Below, one piece after another: positions 50,801-59,700 of a stretch of 64,000 nucleotides of DNA. The stretch is from Larus michahellis (Eukaryota; Chordata; Aves; Charadriiformes; Laridae), in contig NC_133897.1 in NCBI RefSeq assembly GCF_964199755.1, positions 71,728,661 through 71,792,660 on the forward strand, written 5' to 3'. How positions within the stretch are numbered: the stretch's first letter is position 1; each line of letters begins with the position of its first letter. Position numbers and translations under genes: made by a program. The notes beneath the pieces were generated by a model that was not told the origin of the DNA, searched no databases, and saw only the letters and a list, made by a program, of their open reading frames with translations.

Positions 50801-53800
50801 GCGTCTTTCTACCTCCTTGTTTTCTTGCTGCCTTGCAGCTTAGCTGCTTGCTCATCTTTTGACACCCTCACCGTTTTCCTACCTCATGGGGCCTTTAATG
50901 TTTTAAACTCATAAGAACCATTTACCAAAATAGCAAAGGACAGAACCGATGATAACAACTAGTTGTTTTCTTTTAATCTTGGTTTCTCCTAATAGTCTTT
51001 AAAAATATTTTAGGGTTTGTTGTTGTTTTTTTTTTTGTTTGGGGGCAGGGTTCCTCATGGTCCTCAGTTCTCCCACAAGCTCTGTCTCTCTCCGCGGCAA
51101 AATGTGCCAGTTGCATCGGTGCCTCCTGAGTCTGACCCTGCGTGGTGCTGCAGGTGCTTCCAGTAACCCTTACACCGCCACTAACTGTTACCCCAAACAC
51201 TGCAATAACATTTGCCGTCTTTCTGTTTTTTAAAGACGGCATTCATGAAAGATTTGATGAAGTTAAAAAGGGGTCGGAGAGATGATTTTTTTCAAGATGG
51301 TTTGAATCTAAAGATGCGTTTTTTCTTTCAGTGACTATCAATTCAAATAAAGCATACGTGTGTATAAATGCCTTCTGCATCAGAAAGCTTCCATTCAGCG
51401 TTTTTACATCAGTAGAATTGTGCACTGAAGCATTAGACTGAGCTACTCCTCGTTTAAAAAAAAAAGACAAGGCAAAATTAAAGTTAGTGTGAAAAGTATA
51501 GCTTAGATTTTACCAGCACATAAAAGCCATGACATTAGACTTTGGTTTTGACAATGGCTGTAATTTGGCTCGTGTTACACTTAAGACAGAAAAGAAATTG
51601 CTAGTAAAGGAAATATATCCACGATGCTGAGTTTTATGGCTGCTGCAGAAAAGAGAGTTTTGAATGCCAAAGATCGTGTGCATTGAAATATCTCCTCTTC
51701 CTTTGTGCTGTACTAAACTCCTCACAGTTGGTAGGGCAGCACAGAATAAGGTCCGAGTGTACTACGTAAAACCATGTACCACGCCATCGATATCAGTTAT
51801 TTCCTCATTTGATAAGATACTTGACTTGTCATCCTCGTAAGGGCTATTGAACTATATTCTCGTCAACTGCATCTGGTTATAAATAATCTGCTTTTGATTA
51901 TCTTGTTGTGCTAGTAGCAGCGTAAATGAGAGTCAACTACCAGGATTCATCTGGGGAGGGGGTTTTCTTGCTCTTTCTTTGGCAGAATGAATTGTTATGT
52001 CTTTTCCAGGAGCTGGCTAGCCCGGGGGCTTTTGCGCGGAACCCTTCTCGTGTATGGGAATTTTACCATTATCGGCGGGAAGTGATGTTGAGTAAACATC
52101 CAAATCCTGCACACATTGCCATCGCAGAGTGCGAAAAGCGACTGAGCAAGCAAGGAAGGAGCGTTGTGGTCATTACTCAGAATATCGATGAACTACACAG
52201 AAAGGCAGGCACAAAGCACCTCTTAGAAATTCACGGTAAGAATCAACTTACCTGTCTGCTACAGGCCAGCAAACCTCGGGGGGGAGAAGAGAGAGCAGAA
52301 TAAGTGCTGGGAGAAAAGAAATTTGTCTTTAAAATGATAATGACTTGCATGAAGTTATTTACAATATCACCCTGTTCTCTTTTGGAAGTTGTTTCAGATA
52401 CCTTGTAGCCTCTCTTTATTTCTCATCTTTCTATTTTACTGGTTTCTGACAGTACGTAGGAGCTGGTTCTCCCTTCCCGCTTGCTCAGTTTTGCCTCAGG
52501 TCCACTTGAGTACATGTGGATAGTGACACTTGGCTGATTTCGCTTAGAAAAGGGGAAAAGAATCCATGAGGATTTCCACTGTGTGGTAGTGGTGGTACCA
52601 CACCAGTATTGCCACCAGTAACGGGTGTATTGGCAAGGCTGGTCTTCCCAGCCCCGGTGCTTTCCCCCTGTCCTGTCCTGTTCTTCAAAGACCCACCTCT
52701 GCGGTCCTTGGCTACAGGAGGAACAAGGGGCTGGAAACGGATGAGATTCCCTTAACCTTTCTCTCCTGCAGCCAGTGGGACTCCCTCTCTCTTCCCTGTA
52801 GTTAGTGGCATTCCTTGTTCCTGTCCTCTCTCCCACAAAGTGCTGGAGGAGCACAACGCAGGTGCAGCCCATGGGGCGTCAGCGGGGCTTTTGGACCTGA
52901 GGAAGTCCAGGGGTGTGGAGAGGACGAGGGTGGGGAGGACCTTCTCCATCCCTTGAGGTGCCCCCACTCCTCCATTCTCCACTCTGCAGCCCCTGCCGCA
53001 GAGTGAAAAGTCTCCCAGGACAAAGTCCCATCCTGCTTCTCCAGCACGATGATGCTTTTTAACTTAAGTATCACAAAAGGTATAAATGGGATTTCCCATC
53101 GCTACTTTGTGATTTGGACACAGGAAACCTGCATGGATTTTTTTGCAGTTGTGGATCCTAGGGTAAAGCCTTGGGTATAGTTTAATTTTGATTATCCTTA
53201 TTCTTTACAAAATAGAACCAATTTTAAACTCTTGGTAGTATTGTGCCTCTCTACAGCACATCAGTAACTCTACAGAAGTCTTGGGGTTGGGGAGTTTGCA
53301 TAAAACAAAATAGCGTTAAACAGCATATCTATTTATTTTTAGAAAACATTTCTGGTTTAAGGGGAGAAATAATAAGCAGAAATCACCTCCGTCAGTGATA
53401 CTTTAAATAATGATTTTCCTCTGAAACACTCTTACAAGGCTGTGCATTAGTCGTGTGGTGAGGTAGAACAAGGTGCTAAGTCACAGCTTAGAGAGACTGG
53501 TGCTGTTGGTCGCCGCCGCCTTTCAGCTGAAAGGGCTGTGTCTGTCTTTGCTGGGCCTGGTCTGTGCTTAACTATGGTGCTGGTCACCGTGGGATGCTGA
53601 ACAGAAGGATGTGTACGCGCTGTGTATACAGCGTCTCGTTCATAACGCTGCCAGGTTCCAACACTTGGCTGTTAAGTTCATGCGGCGGGTTCCCCACAAG
53701 GTATCGTCTTCAAAGACAAATAAAGGCCATCCGGGATAAACACGAGCACTCATACGACATGAGCCATGCCTCACAGCAATCGCTCGATCCCTGATGTTTT

Positions 53801-56800
53801 CTCTTTGTGCGTTTCAGGTAGTTTATTTAAAACTCGATGCACCAACTGTGGAAACGTGGCTGCAAATTACAAGAGTCCGATATGCCCCGCATTGGCCGGG
53901 AAAGGGTAATACATCTGCCTTGTAAACTCTCTGTATTTTCTACTTTGTCTGCTGTTCAATAGCCAAGGAGCCATTTTAGGAGCGTACAGGAGTATCAGTA
54001 AACCACCCCATTTTCCTTTAGTAGTATCAACGCTTAAATTTTACACAGCTGTTTTGAGACGCAAATATACTGTTTAGTAACATCAGGGAGACATAAGTCT
54101 GTGAATGGGTAACTGTTAATCTCTCAGTTAGCACAACATTATATTTGTTTTACTTAGAACAATTTCAGATGCTTGGAAACTCTCATATGGGGCATCAACT
54201 AATTGTACTCTTTGAGAATGTGTGCTTACTCCCATCCTCTTCACCTCCCAGGTTTTTTATTAAATCGGATGCTTATTCCTTAAATTGGACTGTGATCACT
54301 TGATACATGGATTGTCCTCTTCTGCATCTCTTGAGCCCCTTTTGTCTTTCAACTCATCAATAACAGTGTTATGATTATGGGTCTCAAAACACAGATGTGT
54401 GAAACAATCAGGAGGGAAGCATCAGTTCCCAGGATTTCTGCAACTTCAAAAAGCTGCAGAAGAATCCTTCGGTCTCCTTTTTCTATTCATCCTCTTCTTT
54501 TCACCATTAAAAATAAGGTGCAGGGGACAGGCATACGCTCATAGATTTTTAGGGTTTTTTTCCCTTTGCATTTCACCAGATCTTTAGATAGCTCCGTAAA
54601 TACTTGTTGTGCCTTTGACAGACTTTGCCCAGCTTATTACAGCTGCTCAGCTCTGGGATAATTCTGGACAAATGCCTGCCTGCCCTGTGTGTGGTATTTT
54701 AGGGTTGTAGTAGGTGTTGAAGTAGGCTGAAGTCACAAAGATTCCTTGATTGGAGAGTGTGCTTCAGAGTTTTTATTAACATATAAAGTGTACTTTATAC
54801 GACTGAATATGTATTTCAATTTTGTAACTTCAGGGCTCCGGATCCTGAAACAGAAGACGCCGCAATTCCAGTTGAAGACCTTCCTCAGTATGTATGGACC
54901 GCTTTGTTTTTTGCTGTTACCTCTTCATGCTTTGTGCATCTCGAAGGCTTATATTACTGCTCACATAGTTTTGGAAGGACACCGAGACATTCTACAGGAG
55001 AAAAAGAGGGGAGGACTTCAGCCCAGAGAAATGAATTAAAGTTACAGGAGACAGCAGACAACAGGAAGTTGTCTAAACTAGAAGTTTACCATGATGCTAA
55101 AGGGATTGCATGTTTGTGTACTTGAGCAGCAAGCTTTAACATGCCTAAACTCAGGGGTTTTGTAGGAAGTGTAGTAGGAGAAATGCAGTAAGAAACTCAG
55201 TCAGCCTGGAACACCGTGCTGGGGTACAGCCACTGCACAGTCCCTTGCAGGCATTAAATGTGCCATGCTGCTTTTCTTATAATGGCTGAAGCTTCGCCTT
55301 AGCTAGTTGCAGATGCAAGAAACCACCCTATTTTTCATCTGGTTCCTAAGGAAAAAAGGTGAACGTGATGCTTTTGTCTTACAGTTGACATTCTCCTTAA
55401 AAACCTGTTGGCCAGTTTATTAAAGCTGATGGAGGCCGAAGTCTGTAGCACATGCTATGTTTTAAGTTTCATGCATTTCAGGAGCTGACTAAGGGGGAGA
55501 CGCAATTAAGTATCTGAGCTGAGCAAACTGTTCAGCAACCCGTTCTGTGTGATGAGGCAGCATGTGTGTACTTCCAACACACGCATGTAGCACGGCTTCA
55601 GCTGCCTTCAGTCCAGCACGTGGTAGAGGAGGGTGTGGGGAGGGCTGTGAAGGAGAAGGGAGAAGAAGTGAGGGCTGGTGAGACATGCCCAAATGAGAAT
55701 GAAAACTGCTTTGCCATTTTGCAGCTTGAAACATCCCCGTCAGCAGCGTAATGCGTGACGTTGTGATTTTTAAATAGGTGCGAGGAGGACGGCTGCAATG
55801 GGCTCCTGCGTCCCCATGTTGTGTGGTTTGGTGAAACCCTGGATCCTGACATTCTCACAGCAGTTGAGAAGGAGCTTGAGATATGCGACCTCTGCTTGGT
55901 GGTGAGTGCCGCTTCCCTTACCTCTTAACCGTCAGGGAAGCCACGCGAAGGGCACTGCAGCCTCTGGGTAAAGGAGATGCGTCCGCACTTCCCCAGGGGA
56001 GCCAAAAGCCCCTGGGGGACTCTCTAGTGTTAAGCGTAAAATATTAAAAGGCCACAAGGTTTGAAAATGTAGATAGACTACTCAGCAGCTAACAGGTTCA
56101 GCACGTGTGCATCTTGCTCAGCTGGCATCTGCAGTCTGCCTCTAGCGTACACAGGAGTTAGAGGTTCAAGTATTAAAGGTTAGCTAATACTGTTTAGCTG
56201 TTGAATTTCTCAAACAGTGAAAAATATAATTATTTTGATGCTCAGTTTAAAAAAAGGTGACACAATGTTGTAGGAAGGCAGCTGGCAGTTATCACGTGCT
56301 ACTTTTTTTGTGAGGTTGTTTACATGCCACGTACATTCCAGATCGCTGACCAAAACACTTGCTCAGAATATTGTGTACCCTTCACAGAACAATCTTGAGT
56401 AACAGAAGGAACATCTTGTTTTGTTTTCCTGCAGGCAAAGGCGGCCATTTTGTCTTTCTGGGATTTTTTTTTTTTTTAAATCTATAGTTATAATGCACAA
56501 ACAGGCTTTGAGTTGCATCAGAGAAACAATTCCTGATTCTTACGCTATGTTAAATACCTACATGTGCAGTGACACTAAATAACAGATATCGATTTGGTTT
56601 CATTTGAGTAGGGATCTTCCATGCTTTAGTGGTTTTCTGCCTCCTGTGTTCTGAGAAGGGTCCTTACCTTGTGGGTTGGATTGGTTCTGTCTGTTTAACT
56701 AGTGGCCTGCTACACTCATGATTTTTTGCCCTGTCTCTGCAGGTGGGGACCTCCTCCGTGGTGTATCCTGCCGCTATGTTTGCCCCTCAGGTGTCTGCCA

Positions 56801-58872
56801 GAGGAGTGCCAGTTGCAGAGTTTAACATGGAAGCCACTCCTGCTACAGACAGATTCAGGTAAAGCTCTGACGTTTTTAAACTAGTAAACTTTAGTCCCCT
56901 CTGTCTTCACCGTCTTTTGCATTGAACTGCTAAAATGGTTAGAAAAATTTTAAACAGACACGATCTAGTTTTTCCCCCAATGCTTAAGAAATATTATTTT
57001 TTTCTAGTAAGAAAAGATGATTGTGCTAGTAAGATTGCCGGCAATGGGCATTTGGGGCATTTGCAGCCCGGGCGGCCAACTGCATCCTGGGCTGTATCAA
57101 AAGGAGCGTGGCCAGCACAGCAGGGGAGGTGATTCTCCCCCTCTATTCTGCTCTGAGACCCCAGCTGGAGTATTGCATCCAGCTCTGGAGCCCCCAACAC
57201 AAGGACATGCACCTGTTGGAGCGGGTCCAGAGGAGGGCCACAAAGATGATCAAAGGGCTGGAGCACCTCCCGTATAAGGCCAGGCTGAGGGAGCTGGGGT
57301 TGTTCAGCCTGGAGGAGGCTCCAGGGAGACCTTACAGCAGCTGCCAGTATCTGAAGGGGGCCTACAGGAAAGCTGGAGAGGGACTTTTCACAGAACCACA
57401 GAATCATAGGGTTGGAAGGGACCTCTGGAGATCACCTAGTCCAACCCCCCTGCCAGAGCAGGGTCACCTAGAGCAGGTTGCACAGGAACGCGTCCAGGCA
57501 GGTTTTGAATGTCTCCAGAGACGGAGACTCCACCACCTCTCTGGGCAGCCTGTTCCAGTGCTCTGCCACCCTCAAAGTAAAGAGGTTCCTCCTCGTGTTT
57601 AGGTGGAACTTCCTATGTCCAAGTTTGTGCCCGTTACCTCTTGTCCTGTCCCCGGGCACCACTGAAAAGAGCCTGGCCCCATCCTCCTGACACCCACCCT
57701 TTAAGTATTTGTAAGTGTTGATAAGATCCCCCCTCAGTCATCTTTTTGCCAGACTGAAGAGAACCAAATCCTTCAGCCTTTCTTCATAAGAGAGATGCTC
57801 CAGTCCCCTAATCTTCTGGGTAGCTCTCTGCTGCACCCTCTCCAGCGGTTCCCTGTCCTTCTTCAACCGGGGAGCCCAGAACTGGACACAGCACTCCAGG
57901 TGCGGCCTCACCAAAGCAGAGTAGAGGGGGAGGATGACCTCCCTCGACCTGCTGGCCACACTCTTCTTGATGCACCCCAGGATGCCATTGGCCTTCTTGG
58001 CCACAAAGACACATTGCTGGCTCATGCTCGTCCTGTTGTCCACCAGGACTCCCAGGTCTCTTTCCACTGAGCTGCTCTCCAGCAGGTCAGCCCCCAACCT
58101 GTACTGGTACATGGGGTTATTCCTCCCCAGGTGCAGCACCCTCCACTTGCCCTTGTTGAATTTCATAAGGTTCCTCTCTGCCCAGCTCTCCAGCCTGTCC
58201 AGGTCTCTCTGTATGGTGGCACAGCATTCTGGTGTGTCAGCCACCCCCCCCAGCTTTGCGCCATCGGCAAACTTGCTGAGGGTGCACTCTATCCCTTCAT
58301 CCAGGTTCCTTTTTACATCCAGGGGTCCTTTTTACAAGGGCATGTAGTGATAGGATTAGGGGTAACAGTTTTAAACTAAAAGGAGGTAGATTTCGATTAG
58401 ATATTCGTAAGAAATTCTTTACTGTGAGGGCGGTGAGGCACTGGAACAGGTTGCCCAAAGAAGCTGTGGATGCTCCATCCCTGGAATTGTTCAAGTTTGT
58501 GCCAGGCTGGATGGGGCTTTGAGCAGCCTGGTCTAGTGGGAGGTGGATTGGAACTAGGTAATCTTTAAGATCTCTTCCAACCCAAACCATTCCATGATTT
58601 CTTGGTGAAATTAACTTACACTGAAAACACAACTATGAAGCTGAAGCCTGACCCTAGGTCCTACAAGGCCAAAGCGCCCTCCCTCAGCAGCAGGACTAAC
58701 CTGCCTGCCCAATGCACTCGGGCACTGCCAGAAAAAAAAACAAAACAAAAAAAACCAAAAAAAAACAAAACCCGGCTGCTGCTTCTTTCCTTACAGGTTC
58801 CACTTCCCGGGCCCCTGCGGGACCACCCTGCCGCCGGCGCTGGCCCGACACGAAACGGAGATCATCTCCTGA
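47778..58872 (+). CDS. SIRT5: NAD-dependent protein deacylase sirtuin-5, mitochondrial
   Basis: Removes succinyl, malonyl and glutaryl groups from lysines, using NAD+; it acts mainly in mitochondria on urea-cycle, ketogenic and TCA enzymes. Coding exons: 47778-47892, 50415-50548, 52010-52235, 53818-53905, 54834-54887, 55778-55901, 56743-56858, 58797-58872; total 933 nt, 310 aa, the same length as human SIRT5, so numbering agrees. Visible residues: NAD motif [16 protein letters not shown]; the acyl-pocket pair Tyr102 and Arg105 in [23 protein letters not shown]; catalytic His158 in LLEIHG; zinc cysteines in RCTNC (166, 169) and QCEEDGC (207, 212); [21 protein letters not shown]. The N-terminus is Arg-rich without acidic residues for about 30 residues, fitting a mitochondrial targeting peptide. 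ATG 47778 is chosen for equal length with human; an in-frame ATG lies two codons later. Confidence 0.96.
47893..50414 (+). other. SIRT5: SIRT5 intron with CR1
   Basis: Holds a CR1 copy at 48815-49757. The rest is unremarkable apart from T-runs at about 47934-47948 and an A/C-rich CAAACAAACAAAC patch at 48760. Confidence 0.75.
48815..49757 (+). mobile_element. CR1 LINE, RT C-terminal part to 3' end, degenerate
   Basis: Sense-strand copy. It runs from CACCTGGAGGCCAGT through [40 protein letters not shown] and [20 protein letters not shown], then frameshifted remains of the thumb/C-terminal region, to a 3' UTR ending GCCATTCTGTGATTCT. In this copy the ADD catalytic motif reads LDDT. Multiple frameshifts indicate an old insertion. 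Confidence 0.92.
50549..53817 (+). other. SIRT5: SIRT5 introns around the active-site exon
   Basis: Introns 50549-52009 and 52236-53817 flank exon 52010-52235. Both are anonymous. The part at 52440-53050 is comparatively GC-rich with overlapping open frames on both strands, none showing family resemblance. Confidence 0.6.
53906..56742 (+). other. SIRT5: SIRT5 introns (three)
   Basis: Introns 53906-54833, 54888-55777 and 55902-56742. No repeats or RNA genes recognised. T-runs occur around 56466-56478. Confidence 0.6.
57070..57390 (+). mobile_element. CR1 LINE (older, sense), left part of an interrupted copy
   Basis: Encodes the C-terminal CR1 RT region in the + direction ([53 protein letters not shown]) and stops abruptly at GGGACTTTTCACA, where an opposite-strand CR1 begins. 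The expected continuation (ACAAGGGCATGTAGTGATAG) resumes at about 58326. Confidence 0.92.
57394..58306 (-). mobile_element. CR1 LINE (younger, antisense) inserted into another CR1
   Basis: Minus-strand copy with a 168-codon open frame (58244-57738) encoding [60 protein letters not shown] and onward, and with an intact 3' UTR ending at ATTCTGTGG (57394). It belongs to a different CR1 subfamily from the host copy: its tail reads CCAACCCTATGATTCTGTGG rather than CCAACCCAAACCATTC. Being inserted inside the host element, it must be the younger of the two. Confidence 0.93.
58326..58606 (+). mobile_element. CR1 LINE (older, sense), right part and 3' end
   Basis: Continues the copy broken at 57390: CTTTTTACAAGGGCATGTAG, the [20 protein letters not shown]-type coding end, then the 3' UTR ending CCAACCCAAACCATTCCATG. 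A repeated CCTTTTTACA (58307-58316 and 58326-58335) lies at the junction, possibly a target-site or template-slip trace. Confidence 0.92.
58797..58872 (+). CDS. SIRT5: SIRT5 last coding exon, GC-rich
   Basis: After acceptor CCTTACAG the exon completes Arg-Phe and encodes [23 protein letters not shown] with stop TGA 58870-58872. It matches the human C-terminus ([16 protein letters not shown]). Third positions are nearly all G or C, unlike the earlier SIRT5 exons, because the exon lies in the NOL7 CpG island. Upstream is an A/C-rich tract (58732-58771), leaving only a short polypyrimidine stretch. Confidence 0.94.
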
Positions 58873-59700
58873 GCACCTCGGAGCGACCGGCGGGGCAAAG
58901 GCCGGGCCCGGCGGGACCCAGCGCGGCGGGGGCGCGGGCGTGTGGGTGGAGGGAGGCGGCGGGGCGGCCGGGCTGTCCCCTCTCCTGCTCCCCACGGCAA
59001 TAAACGGGCGGCGGGGCCCGGGGCGGCCAGTTCAGGCCCCGCCGCCGACACCTCTGGTGGCCGCCGCTCTCTGGGCCTTGTCTGTCTGCGGGCGCGCGCG
59101 GCCGTTGGAGGCCGTTAGAGGCCGCTGGGCGCGAGTCCCGCCTCGCAAGGGGCGGGTGGCGGCGGGCGGAAGGCAGGGAGCGCTTCCGGGGCGGCCGGGT
59201 GGCGTGAGGGAGGAAGATGGCGCCGGGCAAGAAAGCGGCGGCGGCGAAAGGGAAGCGTGGGCTGCCCGCTGCCCTCCTCAGCCCGCCTTCCTCGGAGGAT
59301 GAGGCCCCGGAGGAGGTGTCCTTCGGCGCGGCGAGGGAGGTGGCCGAGACCGAACGGAAGCTCATGGGGGAGGCGGCCCGGAGGTACGGACACCCACCCC
59401 CCACCACCACCCTTTCCCTCCTCTCACCCCGAGCACTGACGGCGCCTCCCGCCTCCCCGCAGGCACCAGGAGCTGCTGAAGGAGAAGCGGCGGCGGCGGC
59501 AGGAGCTGTTCGTCGAGCAGAAGGTACGGAGTCCCCTCACCCCGCGGTTCGCGCCCCCGCCGGGGCCGGCAGCTGCTCCCCGCCCCGCTAACTGCCCTCT
59601 CCCCGCAGAGACGGAAGCTGCTCCCCGAGGCCGTGCTGCAGGAGCTGGCCGCCGCGCCGCCCGCACGGTGAGGGGGCCGTGGGGAGGGACGGGCGGGTGC
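58800..59700 (+). promoter_or_regulatory. NOL7: CpG island: NOL7 promoter and SIRT5 3' end
   Basis: Very CpG-rich, with a GC box GGGGCGGG (59149-59156), an ETS-type CTTCCGG (59183-59189) and a YY1-like AAGATGGCG over the NOL7 start codon (59215-59223). It covers the SIRT5 last exon and the first three NOL7 exons. No TATA box. Site calls are by motif only. Confidence 0.75.
58999..59004 (+). terminator. SIRT5: SIRT5 poly(A) signal AATAAA
   Basis: A canonical AATAAA in otherwise very GC-rich sequence, 127 nt after the stop. It gives a very short 3' UTR and places the cleavage site about 190 bp before the NOL7 start codon. Confidence 0.8.
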
